From Micromonosporaceae bacterium (GTDB lineage Bacteria; Actinomycetota; Actinomycetes; Mycobacteriales; Micromonosporaceae): 15,997 nt of DNA. Shown here piece after piece: positions 7,843-14,822 of the stretch. Position 1 is the stretch's first letter; each line of letters begins with the position of its first letter. The notes beneath the pieces were generated by a model. That model was not told the origin of the DNA. It worked only from the letters and a program-made list of their open reading frames with translations, and ran no database searches. The stretch covers positions 1 to 15,997 of the forward strand of contig JADGGF010000042.1 of NCBI GenBank assembly GCA_019690055.1. Reading direction: 5' to 3'. The translations under genes were made by a program, and so were the position numbers.

Positions 7843-9007
7843 GCGACACGACCCCGTCGCCGACCGTGTACCGGGCCCCGCGGAGGGCGTCGGGCACGTC
7901 CTGCGGCACGGCACACGTGACCAGCACCTGGCTGGCGCCCGCGACGAGCTCCGCGAGCCGCTCCCGTCGACCGGTGTCCAGCTCGGCGAACACGTCGTCG
8001 AGCACCAGCACCGGCTCGATGCCCTCACTGCGCAGCAGTTCGTACGACGCCAGGCGCAGAGCCAGCGCGAACGACCACGATTCGCCGTGGCTCGCGTACC
8101 CCTTGGCGGGCAGCTCGCCCAGCGTCAGCATGAGGTCGTCGCGGTGCGGACCGACGAGCGTCATCCCTCGTTCCACTTCGGACGGTCGAGCCTCGGCGAG
8201 GGCCGCCCGCAGGCGCTGCTCGATCTCGGACCGGTCCAGCTCGGCCAGGCGGCCCGCCTCATCCGGCGTCGCCCACGACTTGGCCTCGTAGGCCAGCCGG
8301 GCTTCACCCCGACCGGCGCTGACCGCGTCGTACGCCTTGGCCAGATGGGTCCCGAGCGCGGCGCACAGCTCCAGCCGGGCGGCGACCAGATCCGCTCCGT
8401 AGGCGGCCAGGTGCAGATCCCATACGTCCAGAGTGGACAAATCCGGAGCGTCCACGGGCTCGGCCGGACGCCGGGACCGGCTGGCGACCTTCCGGGCCAG
8501 ATAGGACGTGCGCAGCAGGGCGTTGCGCTGCTTGAGCACCCGCTCGTAGTCGGCCCGCACCCCGGCGAACCGCGGCTGCCGCTGCACCAACAGGTCGTCC
8601 AGGTACTTGCGCCGCTCGGCCGGATCGCCGCGTACCAGCGCGAGATCCTCCGGAGCGAAGAGCACCAGCCGCAGGGCGCCGAGCACGTCCCGCGCCCGGG
8701 TGGCCGGCGCCCGCCCGATGCGCGCCCGGTTGGCCTTGCCGGGCGTGATCTCCAGCTCGACGAGCAGCTCCCGTCCATCGTGGACGATGGCACAGCGGAT
8801 GATGGCCCGCGACGCCCCGTAGCGCACCAGCGGCGCCTCGGTGGCGACGCGGTGGCTGCCCAGGGTGGCGACATACCCGATCGCCTCGACCAGGTTGGTC
8901 TTGCCGTGCCCGTTGGGTCCGATGAGGACACTCGACCCGGGGTCGAAGTCCACCGCCGCCTCGGCGTAGCTGCGGAAGTCGTGCAGTTCCAGACGACGCA
9001 CGTACAC
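7832..9007 (-). CDS. recF: RecF, DNA gap repair SMC-like ATPase
   Basis: RecF binds ATP and DNA and, with RecO and RecR, helps place RecA at single-strand gaps and stalled forks. The protein is 391 aa from the GTG at 9007 (MYVRRLELHDFRSY). Walker A is GPNGHGKT (30-37), the ABC signature region is SHGESWSFALALRLA (306-320), and Walker B with the D-loop is VLVLDDVFAELD (333-344). GPHRDD at 286-291 is also typical. An in-frame GTG at 9028 would add seven residues but has no ribosome site, whereas AGGGGG stands 8 nt before 9007. The gene follows gnd by 39 nt and overlaps dciA by 11 bp, so these genes are likely co-transcribed. Confidence 0.97.
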   Translation of the reverse strand: MYVRRLELHDFRSYAEAAVDFDPGSSVLIGPNGHGKTNLVEAIGYVATLGSHRVATEAPLVRYGASRAIIRCAIVHDGRELLVELEITPGKANRARIGRAPATRARDVLGALRLVLFAPEDLALVRGDPAERRKYLDDLLVQRQPRFAGVRADYERVLKQRNALLRTSYLARKVASRSRRPAEPVDAPDLSTLDVWDLHLAAYGADLVAARLELCAALGTHLAKAYDAVSAGRGEARLAYEAKSWATPDEAGRLAELDRSEIEQRLRAALAEARPSEVERGMTLVGPHRDDLMLTLGELPAKGYASHGESWSFALALRLASYELLRSEGIEPVLVLDDVFAELDTGRRERLAELVAGASQVLVTCAVPQDVPDALRGARYTVGDGVVSRVA

Positions 9008-9015
9008 GGGCTCAG

Positions 9016-9021
9016 CCCCCT
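9016..9021 (-). promoter_or_regulatory. recF ribosome binding site
   Basis: AGGGGG on the minus strand, 8 nt before the GTG at 9007. It decides this start over the upstream GTG at 9028. Confidence 0.65.
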
Positions 9022-9046
9022 GTCCCACCCACGGCTGCGCCGCGTC

Positions 9047-9919
9047 CTAGTCCCGCTTCACCGCGTGGCCGCCGAACTGGTTGCGCAGCGCGGCGACCGC
9101 CTTCATGGCGGGCGAGTCGTCCTGCCGTGACGTGAAGCGGGCGAACAGGGCGGCCGAGATGGCGTGCACGGGCACGGCCAGGCGGACCGCCTCGTCCACG
9201 GTCCACCGGCCCTCACCCGTGTCCTCGGCGTACCCGCGCAGCCCGGCCAGCTCCGGATCCTCGTCGAGCGCCTGGTCGAGCAGGTCCAACAACCAGGAAC
9301 GCACGACAGTGCCGGAGCGCCAGGACTTGATGACCGCTGGAACGTTGGTCACGTACTCCGACGCGCGCAGCAGCTCGTACCCCTCGGCGTACGCCTGCAT
9401 CAGCGCGTACTCGATGCCGTTGTGCACCATCTTCGCGTAGTGACCCGCCCCGACCGGGCCGGCGTGGACGAAGCCGTACTCACCGGCCGGCTTGAGCGCA
9501 TCGAAGATGGGCTGGGCCCGGGCCACGTGGGCCGCCTCGCCCCCGACCATCAGGGCGTAACCCTCCTCGCGTCCCCAGATGCCACCGGAGACGCCGACAT
9601 CCAGGTAGCCGATCCCGCGGGCGTTCAGGCGCTCGGCCCGGGGCCGGTCCAGCGAGAAGTGGGAGTTACCGCCATCGATGATCAGGTCGCCCGGGGCCAG
9701 CAACCCGGCCACCTCGTCCACGGTGGCATCGGTGACCTCGGCGGGCACCATCACCCAGACGATGCGCGGTGGGACCAGCGCCGCCACGAGCTCGGGTAGG
9801 CCGGCCACCTCGGAGACGTGGGGATCCCGGTCGAAACCCACCACCTGGTGCCCCGCGGCCCGCAGTCGGGCCGCCATGTTGCCGCCCATGCGCCCAAGCC
9901 CGACCAGACCGAGTTGCAT
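9047..9919 (-). CDS. gnd: 6-phosphogluconate dehydrogenase (decarboxylating), short form
   Basis: This enzyme oxidises and decarboxylates 6-phosphogluconate to ribulose 5-phosphate in the pentose phosphate pathway, giving NAD(P)H and nucleotide precursor. At 290 aa it belongs to the short GndA/YqeC-like class rather than the 470-aa form. The Rossmann motif GLGRMG is at 7-12, and the second strand ends in GFDRD with Asp30, an acidic residue that usually favours NAD (inference). The substrate site has DVGVSGG (107-113), Lys163 and Asn167 in KMVHNGIEY. The ATG at 9919 has AGGGGG 6 nt upstream. Its position between dnaN and recF is a well-known actinobacterial arrangement. Confidence 0.95.
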   Translation of the reverse strand: MQLGLVGLGRMGGNMAARLRAAGHQVVGFDRDPHVSEVAGLPELVAALVPPRIVWVMVPAEVTDATVDEVAGLLAPGDLIIDGGNSHFSLDRPRAERLNARGIGYLDVGVSGGIWGREEGYALMVGGEAAHVARAQPIFDALKPAGEYGFVHAGPVGAGHYAKMVHNGIEYALMQAYAEGYELLRASEYVTNVPAVIKSWRSGTVVRSWLLDLLDQALDEDPELAGLRGYAEDTGEGRWTVDEAVRLAVPVHAISAALFARFTSRQDDSPAMKAVAALRNQFGGHAVKRD

Positions 9920-10134
9920 GCTCTACCCCCTGTGCCGTGATCCTGGTGCTCGCTCAGCCCTGGCGCCCTTGCCGCGAGCACGGGCCTCAGGCCCCGAGTG
10001 CCTGGCCCTCGTCGCTCGGCCGCGAGCCCTGTCGCCTCCTCGGTCCAGGCCCCGCGGCCCGGGCCAGCCACCCCCTCGATCCTGCGCTCTCTCCGCCCGG
10101 AGCACGCCCTCGCCGGCCGAAATTCGGGCCAGGA
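9920..10134. terminator. dnaN-gnd intergenic hairpins, possible attenuator or partial terminator
   Basis: This 215-bp gap within an otherwise tight gene run is rich in inverted repeats. GTGCTCGC (9946-9953) pairs with GCGAGCAC (9974-9981), GGGCC (9982-9986) with GGCCC (9990-9994), CAGGC (9988-9992) with GCCTG (10000-10004), and GGCCCGGGCC (10056-10065) is a palindrome. There is no T-run. I see no gene here. The ribosome site of gnd (AGGGGG) is at 9926-9931. Confidence 0.4.
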
Positions 10135-11265
10135 TCAGCTGCCGACCCGCATGGGCATGATCAGGTAGCGGTAGCCCGGAATGGACTCGCCGTCGTCGCC
10201 GGCCGGCGTCACCACGGCGGGCTTCATCGGTTGGCTGAACGAGATCAGCACCTTGGGCGAGTCGAGGACCGACAGGCCGTCGAGCAGGTAGCTCGGGTTG
10301 AAGGCCACGGTGAGCGGCTCGCCGGTGAAGTCGGCCTCCATGGCCTCGCTGGCCCGGGCGTCCTCACTGCCGCCGGCCTCGACCACGACCTCGCCGTCGG
10401 AGAAGCTCAGGCGGACGGGGGTCGTGCGGTCGGCGACCAGGGCCACCCGCTTGACCACCTCGGTGAGCGCGCTGACGTTCATGCGGGCCCAGGCCTTGTG
10501 GTCCTCGGGGAAGAGGGCCCGGATCTTGGGGAAGTCGGGGTCGAGCAGGCGGCTCGTGGTGCGCCGGGTGCCGCCGGCGAAGCCGATCATTCCCTCGCCC
10601 ACACCGCCGCGGGACAGGGCCACCGTCACGTCGCCGCCCAGCGGGCCGAGCGTCTTGGCGGTGTCGTGCAGCGTGCGCGCCGGCACCAGCGCGTACAGGC
10701 TCGCGCCCGGCTCGTTCGGCCGCCAGGTGATCTCGCGGATGGCCGCCCGGTAGCGGTCGGTGGCCAGCAGGGAGAGCGTCTCGCCCTCGAGCTCCATGCG
10801 GACGCCGGTGAGCATCGGGATCGTCTCGTCGCGCCCGGCGGCGATCGCGACCTGGTGGACCGCCAGGGCGAACGTCTGCGCGTCGACGACGCCCGCGGTC
10901 TCCGGCATCGCCGGCAGCGTGGGGTAGTCCTCGACGGGCATCGTTGGCAGGGTGAACCGGGCGCTGCCGCAGATGAGCTCCAGGTGGGAGCCGACCGCGG
11001 CTACCTCGACCGGCTTGGCCGGCAGCGCCTTGGTGATCTCGGCGAGAAGCCGGCCGGAGACCAGGGCCGCGCCGTCGGAGTCGCCCTGCACGGCGACGGT
11101 CACCTGGCTGGAGACCTCGTAGTCGAACCCGGAGACGGTGAGCACTCCGTCCTCGACGCGCAGCAGCACCCCGGCGAGAACCGGGACGGAGGGGCGTGTC
11201 GGCAGGCTCTTGGCCGTCCAGGCGACGGCGTCGGCGAGGTGGTCCCGCTCAACCCGGAACTTCAT
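10135..11265 (-). CDS. dnaN: DNA polymerase III sliding clamp (beta subunit)
   Basis: The beta clamp is a ring-shaped dimer that tethers DNA polymerase III and many repair proteins to DNA. The protein is 376 aa from the ATG at 11265 (MKFRVERDHLADAVAWTAKSL), the usual length with three similar domains of about 120 residues. Typical segments are RPSVPVLAGVLL in domain 1, EDYPTLP and MLTGVRMELEGETLSLLATDRYR in domain 2, and the C-terminal YRYLIMPMRVGS that closes the partner-binding groove. The frame remains open upstream to 11388, but those 41 residues are low complexity and the ATG has GGAGG 5 nt upstream. dnaN lies downstream of dnaA across the oriC gap, as in most actinobacteria. Confidence 0.97.
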   Translation of the reverse strand: MKFRVERDHLADAVAWTAKSLPTRPSVPVLAGVLLRVEDGVLTVSGFDYEVSSQVTVAVQGDSDGAALVSGRLLAEITKALPAKPVEVAAVGSHLELICGSARFTLPTMPVEDYPTLPAMPETAGVVDAQTFALAVHQVAIAAGRDETIPMLTGVRMELEGETLSLLATDRYRAAIREITWRPNEPGASLYALVPARTLHDTAKTLGPLGGDVTVALSRGGVGEGMIGFAGGTRRTTSRLLDPDFPKIRALFPEDHKAWARMNVSALTEVVKRVALVADRTTPVRLSFSDGEVVVEAGGSEDARASEAMEADFTGEPLTVAFNPSYLLDGLSVLDSPKVLISFSQPMKPAVVTPAGDDGESIPGYRYLIMPMRVGS

Positions 11266-11270
11266 GCTGC

Positions 11271-11275
11271 CCTCC
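11271..11275 (-). promoter_or_regulatory. dnaN ribosome binding site
   Basis: GGAGG on the minus strand, 5 nt before the ATG at 11265. It sets the dnaN start and excludes the longer frame opening at 11388. Confidence 0.75.
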
Positions 11276-11644
11276 CGCGCGTGCGGTTCCTCGGGCCGAA
11301 CCCCAGGAACTCCTGGCGCGCACCCCGGCCGGGGCGCGGTCGAGGTCTGATTGTGGCCGTTGGTCGCCGACGACTCCAGCAACGCCACGCGGGTCGTTTC
11401 CCTGACGCGCTGGCGGCCGACCGCGCCGGCGCTGATGGGCCCGGCGACGGGTGGGCGGTGGACCGTGGTGGGTGGGGCGGCTCGTCGGAATCCACAGCGC
11501 GACCAAGTTCTGTTTTTCGGGATGAAGATCTACCGTCATCGTCGTCGGTGCTGTGGAAGCTGGGGATGACGGGCGTTGTGCCTGGTCAGACCGGGTGATC
11601 GGCGGTGGATTTTCCGTGGATGACCTGGGGGCGGCGGACCGGTC

Positions 11645-11836
11645 ATATCCACAGGCCGGGCTCCGGCGGTGCTGGCCACGCCGTCATCCACGACGTCGTC
11701 CACGAGATATCCACTGGTTGTCCCCAGGAAGCGCGAGCACGTTACGTAAACCGGCGATTACCCACCGATATAGTTCACAGGCTTGTCCCCAGGCGTTGTT
11801 CACAGGCTGTGGACAGCGATGGAGGGCTGTGGACAG
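11645..11836. promoter_or_regulatory. Dense DnaA-box array of oriC
   Basis: Eleven box matches lie in 192 bp. Boxes from 11645 to 11804 read TT(A/G)TCCACA-like on the plus strand, while the last two (TGTGGACAG at 11808-11816 and 11828-11836) are reversed. The variant TTGTCCCCA occurs twice (11718 and 11783). The boxes at 11783, 11796 and 11808 start 13 and 12 bp apart. A TTACGTAA palindrome is at 11742-11749. Confidence 0.8.
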
Positions 11837-11906
11837 TGACGACGATGCGCGAGGACCGGGCGAGGCCGGCGTGCGGTCCGCCCGGACGGGGAACAGAGTT
11901 CCGGGT

Positions 11907-13406
11907 TTACGGGAGTTGCTTGATGCGGTTGGTCAACTCGGCGATCTGGTTGAACAGCGTGCGCCGTTCCGACATGAGCTGACGGATCTTGCGCTCGGCG
12001 TGCATGACCGTCGTGTGGTCACGGCCGCCGAAGGCCTGCCCGATCCGGGGCAGGGACATGTCGGTGAGTTCCCGGCACAGGTACATGGCGACCTGCCGCG
12101 CAGTGACCAGGACCCGGGACCGCGACTGGCCGCGCAGGTCGTCGACGCTCACGCCGAAGTACTCGGACACCACTTCCATGATCTGCTCGACGGTGAGCTC
12201 GGGCGCGGAGCCGTCCGGGATGAAGTCACGCAGGACCTCCTCGGCCAGCGCGAGGTCGACCGTGGAACGGTTCAGGCTGGCGAACGCGGTGACCCGCAGC
12301 AACGCGCCCTCGAGCTCGCGGATCGACATGGTGATCCGCGACGCGATGAACTCCAGGACCGCCGTCGGGACGTGCAGGCGCTCCTGGGCCTGCTTCTTCT
12401 GCAGGATCGCGATGCGGGTCTCGAGGTCGGGCGGCTTGATGTCGGTCACCAGCCCCCACTCGAACCGGGTCCGCAGCCGGTCCTCCAGGGTGGCCAGGTC
12501 CTTGGCCTTGCGGTCCGAGGTGATGACGATCTGCTTGTTCGCGTTGTGGAGCGTGTTGAAGGTGTGGAAGAACTCCTCCTGCGTGCGCTCCCGGTTCTCC
12601 AGGAACTGGATGTCGTCGATGAGGAGGATGTCCACCTCGTCGCGGTAGCGGCGCTGGAACGCGCTCTGCTTGTCGTCGCGCACGCTGTTGATGAAGTCGT
12701 TGGTGAACTCCTCGGTCGAGACGTACCGCACGGCCTTCGCGGTGCCCAGCGCCTGCGCGGAGTGCCCGATGGCATGCAGCAGGTGCGTCTTGCCGAGTCC
12801 GGAGCCGCCGTAGATGAACAGCGGGTTGTAGGCCTTGGCGGGGGCCTCGGAGACCGCGTACGCGGCGGCGTGTGCGAACCGGTTGGAGACCCCGACGACG
12901 AACGACTCGAAGGTGTACTTCGGGTTCAGCCGGTTGCCGCCGTCGGTCGTCGTGCGGGCCCGGTCGTCGCGCTGGTGCGCGGCGACGTACCCTGTCCGGT
13001 CGCCGCTCGCCGAGCCGCCCGCGCTGCCGGCCGCCGCGCTCTCGGGCTGTCGTGGTGTGGCGGTTGCCGGGGCGGGCGACCGGGGCACCGGGACCATGGC
13101 GACCGCGGCCGTCGGGGCGTTGAGCGGGTCGACCTGGCCCTCCTCCGGGGGCCGGATGGTGACCGCCACCTGCATGGTGCGGCCCAGGTGCTGGCTCAGC
13201 GCCTCGGTGATGTGGCCGCGCAGGTGGGTCTCGATCTGCTCCCGGGTGTACGCGTCCGGGACGGCGAGCAGGGCCGTGTCGTCGATGATGGCGCGCAGCG
13301 AGGTCAGCCGGAGGAAGGCACGGCGCTGCTGGGACAGACCTTCCTGGTGGAACAGGATGTCGTTCACGGCACCCCACACGACCGCGCAGTCTGCCGGATC
13401 AGTCAC
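11907..13406 (-). CDS. dnaA: Chromosomal replication initiator DnaA
   Basis: DnaA is the AAA+ ATPase that binds DnaA boxes, opens oriC and recruits helicase. The protein is 499 aa from the GTG at 13406. Domain I (about 1-86) starts with a VWGAVNDILF helix. Domain II (about 87-157) is a Pro/Ala/Gly-rich linker. Domain III has Walker A GGSGLGKT (200-207), Walker B ILLIDDIQF (260-268), a box VII region EDRLRTRFEWGL with the arginine finger, and sensor II RELEGALLRV. Domain IV binds DNA through the helix-turn-helix and signature GRDHTTVMHA (461-470). An earlier GTG at 13454 would sit inside a DnaA box and adds 16 residues without family similarity. AGGGG 7 nt upstream favours 13406. DnaA boxes upstream suggest autoregulation. 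Confidence 0.98.
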   Translation of the reverse strand: MTDPADCAVVWGAVNDILFHQEGLSQQRRAFLRLTSLRAIIDDTALLAVPDAYTREQIETHLRGHITEALSQHLGRTMQVAVTIRPPEEGQVDPLNAPTAAVAMVPVPRSPAPATATPRQPESAAAGSAGGSASGDRTGYVAAHQRDDRARTTTDGGNRLNPKYTFESFVVGVSNRFAHAAAYAVSEAPAKAYNPLFIYGGSGLGKTHLLHAIGHSAQALGTAKAVRYVSTEEFTNDFINSVRDDKQSAFQRRYRDEVDILLIDDIQFLENRERTQEEFFHTFNTLHNANKQIVITSDRKAKDLATLEDRLRTRFEWGLVTDIKPPDLETRIAILQKKQAQERLHVPTAVLEFIASRITMSIRELEGALLRVTAFASLNRSTVDLALAEEVLRDFIPDGSAPELTVEQIMEVVSEYFGVSVDDLRGQSRSRVLVTARQVAMYLCRELTDMSLPRIGQAFGGRDHTTVMHAERKIRQLMSERRTLFNQIAELTNRIKQLP

Positions 13407-13413
13407 CCCGTCA

Positions 13414-13418
13414 CCCCT
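13414..13418 (-). promoter_or_regulatory. dnaA ribosome binding site
   Basis: AGGGG on the minus strand, 7 nt before the GTG at 13406. It decides the dnaA start. Confidence 0.65.
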
Positions 13419-13446
13419 ACCTCTTCGGTCACGACCTACCTGTCCG

Positions 13447-13486
13447 ATATCCACAGGTTATCCACACCCTGTGTACAAGTGGATAC
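13447..13486. promoter_or_regulatory. DnaA boxes upstream of dnaA
   Basis: ATATCCACA (13447-13455, 8 of 9), TTATCCACA (13458-13466, perfect), TGTGTACAA (13470-13478, complement matches 8 of 9) and AGTGGATAC (13478-13486, 7 of 9). The first two face one way and the last two the other, giving a symmetric arrangement. Autorepression of dnaA by DnaA at such boxes is known in other bacteria. Confidence 0.75.
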
Positions 13487-13529
13487 CTGTGCATCTATCG
13501 GCATGGTGCACCGTGGCCGTACGTCATCC

Positions 13530-13548
13530 CCGGCACGGTCCGTGCCGG
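13530..13548. promoter_or_regulatory. 19-bp perfect palindrome upstream of dnaA
   Basis: CCGGCACGG and CCGTGCCGG flank a single central T, giving a perfect 9-bp dyad. It lies 124 bp before the dnaA start and well before rpmH. With a 3-nt loop it could also form an 8-bp hairpin on either strand. Its protein, if any, is unknown. Confidence 0.55.
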
Positions 13549-13738
13549 ACGAGTGACCGCCGACCGTCGTCCGGCCCGCTCGTCGGCTCGCTCGGACCGC
13601 GCCGGCCCCGAGCCGGATCTCCCGTGGCCCGTCGTCGGCGTGCCGTCACCATCAGCCCCGCAACCGGGCACGCTAACAGCGCGGGCGCCGCTGGCTCAAC
13701 CACTGTCCGGTCAGCCAGGCGTCGGCCGCCGGGGTGGT

Positions 13739-13768
13739 TTGGTCGGCCTTCTGAGCGCCCGGTACGCT
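13739..13768 (+). promoter_or_regulatory. Probable rpmH promoter
   Basis: TTGGTC (13739-13744) and TACGCT (13763-13768) are 18 bp apart and match actinobacterial -35/-10 patterns moderately. Transcription would start near 13775, giving a leader of about 35 nt before rpmH. Confidence 0.4.
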
Positions 13769-13808
13769 GGCTTGGTTCGCGCAGGACGTACGGAAGGCAC
13801 GAGAACCA

Positions 13809-13946
13809 GTGAGCAAGCGCACCTACCAGCCGAACAACCGTCGGCGCGCGAAGACCCACGGCTTCCGTCTGCGGATGCGTACGCGTGCCGGTCGCGCCAT
13901 CATCAACGCGCGGCGCGCCAAGGGGCGCGAGCGGCTGTCCGCCTGA
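13809..13946 (+). CDS. rpmH: Ribosomal protein L34
   Basis: This small gene encodes the 45-aa protein L34 of the large ribosomal subunit. It starts with GTG and reads SKRTYQPNNRRRAKTHGFR from residue 2, then RMRTRAGRAIINARRAKGRERLSA. This is the family pattern: KRTYQPN at the front and a strongly basic body rich in Arg that contacts 23S rRNA. GGAAGG lies 11 nt upstream, slightly far but acceptable. The gene is divergent from dnaA and leads the rpmH-rnpA-yidD-yidC cluster, the same order found across bacteria. rnpA follows after 24 nt, so the two are probably on one transcript. Confidence 0.97.
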   Translation: MSKRTYQPNNRRRAKTHGFRLRMRTRAGRAIINARRAKGRERLSA

Positions 13947-13970
13947 TCCGCGCAGCACCGGAGAACGACC

Positions 13971-14348
13971 GTGCTCGCGGCAGACCAGCGGCTCCGGCGG
14001 TCTGACGACTTCGCCACGGTCATCCGGCGCGGCCGCCGCGCAGCCCGCAACGGCCTCGTGGTTCATCTGCACACGCCCGACCCGGCCGACGGCGTGACCC
14101 GTCGGCCCCGGGCGGGTTTCGTCGTTCCCCGGGCCGTGGGGAGCGCGGTCACCCGCAACACCGTACGGCGCCGGCTGCGCCACCTGCTACGCACCGAGCT
14201 GGACCGACTCCGCCCCGGGACCGATGTGGTGGTCCGGGTCCTGCCCGACGCCGCTGGGCGGAGCTTCGACGAGTTGGGGCGCCACCTTCGTGAGGCGCTG
14301 GCCGCCGCTGGTCGGCCGCGCTCGGCCGGGAGGCGCGAGGGTGGCTAG
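13971..14348 (+). CDS. rnpA: Ribonuclease P protein component
   Basis: RnpA is the small basic protein partner of the RNase P RNA, which trims the 5' leader from tRNA precursors. The protein is 125 aa and starts MLAADQRLRRSDDFATVIRRGRR, a usual beginning. The RNR motif lies at 62-70 within GFVVPRAVGSAVTRNTVRRRLRHLLR, and VVVRVLPDAA forms the last strand. The C-terminal tail is Arg/Gly-rich. The GTG at 13971 has GGAGA 6 nt upstream. Its end overlaps the start of yidD by 8 bp, which implies translational coupling. Confidence 0.96.
   Translation: MLAADQRLRRSDDFATVIRRGRRAARNGLVVHLHTPDPADGVTRRPRAGFVVPRAVGSAVTRNTVRRRLRHLLRTELDRLRPGTDVVVRVLPDAAGRSFDELGRHLREALAAAGRPRSAGRREGG
14329..14333 (+). promoter_or_regulatory. 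yidD ribosome binding site
   Basis: GGAGG, 7 nt before the GTG at 14341. It supports the long form of yidD over the ATG at 14539, which has no comparable site. Confidence 0.65.
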
Positions 14349-14817
14349 AGCATCGATCAGCCTGGCCGCGCTGTGGCCCTGGGCCGGCCGCGCCCGAGCC
14401 GTACGGTCAGCGGAACCGAGGTCGTACGTCGACCTGCCCATGGTGCCGGCGGATCGTGCGGGGTCGGCTCCGTACGCGTCGCCGGCTGAGTGGGCGCAGC
14501 CCGAGCAGACCGTCGTGGAACGACCACCGAGTGTGGTTATGCCCACCACGCGCCTCGGGCGCGTGGTCGCGGCCCCGATCGTCGCGTACCGTCGGTGGAT
14601 AAGTCCGGCCCTGCCACCACTGTGCCGGTTCTACCCGTCGTGTAGTGAATATGCGCTGACGGCGATCGCGGTGCACGGGCCGGTGCGCGGCATCGGGCTC
14701 GCCGTCCGGCGCCTGCTGCGGTGCCATCCGTTCCACCCGGGCGGGATCGACCACGTTCCGCCGCGGCAACCGGCCGCCCCCGACCCCTCCCCCGTCGCGA
14801 CCGATCAGGAGCACTGA
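14341..14817 (+). CDS. yidD: Membrane protein insertion efficiency factor YidD, with N-terminal extension
   Basis: YidD is a small, peripheral inner-face membrane protein that assists YidC-linked insertion. The conserved domain starts near residue 67 and is clear: YRRWISPALPPLCRFYPSCS (84-103), then EYALTAIAVHG, and RRLLRCHPFHPGGIDHVP (123-140), with the family cysteines at 95, 101 and 128. From the GTG at 14341 the product is 158 aa, with about 66 residues of variable, Pro/Ala-rich sequence before the domain. That GTG has GGAGG at 7 nt and overlaps the rnpA stop, so I prefer it. A short form from the ATG at 14539 would be 92 aa, the more usual length. yidC begins 5 nt after the stop. Confidence 0.92.
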   Translation: MARASISLAALWPWAGRARAVRSAEPRSYVDLPMVPADRAGSAPYASPAEWAQPEQTVVERPPSVVMPTTRLGRVVAAPIVAYRRWISPALPPLCRFYPSCSEYALTAIAVHGPVRGIGLAVRRLLRCHPFHPGGIDHVPPRQPAAPDPSPVATDQEH

Positions 14818-14822
14818 GCCAC

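Larger units (their letters stand above)
11266..11906. other. oriC: Chromosomal replication origin, oriC (dnaA-dnaN intergenic)
   Basis: This 641-bp non-coding region lies between dnaA and dnaN, where actinobacterial origins are found, and it carries many DnaA-box matches. Those with 8 of 9 bases are 11645-11653, 11718-11726, 11783-11791, 11796-11804, 11808-11816 and 11828-11836. Matches with 7 of 9 are 11488-11496, 11684-11692, 11696-11704, 11707-11715, 11758-11766 and 11771-11779. None is perfect. Two A+T-richer patches, about 11505-11540 and 11740-11778, could be unwinding sites. The end near dnaN has GC-rich dyads: CCAGGA/TCCTGG (11303-11316) and the palindrome CCCCGGCCGGGG (11323-11334). 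The dnaN promoter should also lie here, but I cannot place it. Confidence 0.93.
13407..13808. other. Divergent dnaA-rpmH control region
   Basis: This 402-bp stretch has no convincing gene. From the dnaA side it holds the dnaA ribosome site (13414-13418), four DnaA boxes (13447-13486), a 19-bp palindrome (13530-13548), a small CCGGC/GCCGG hairpin (13602-13616), and a probable rpmH promoter (13739-13768). The dnaA promoter should lie within or just beyond the DnaA boxes, but I see no clear -35/-10 pair for it. Confidence 0.65.
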
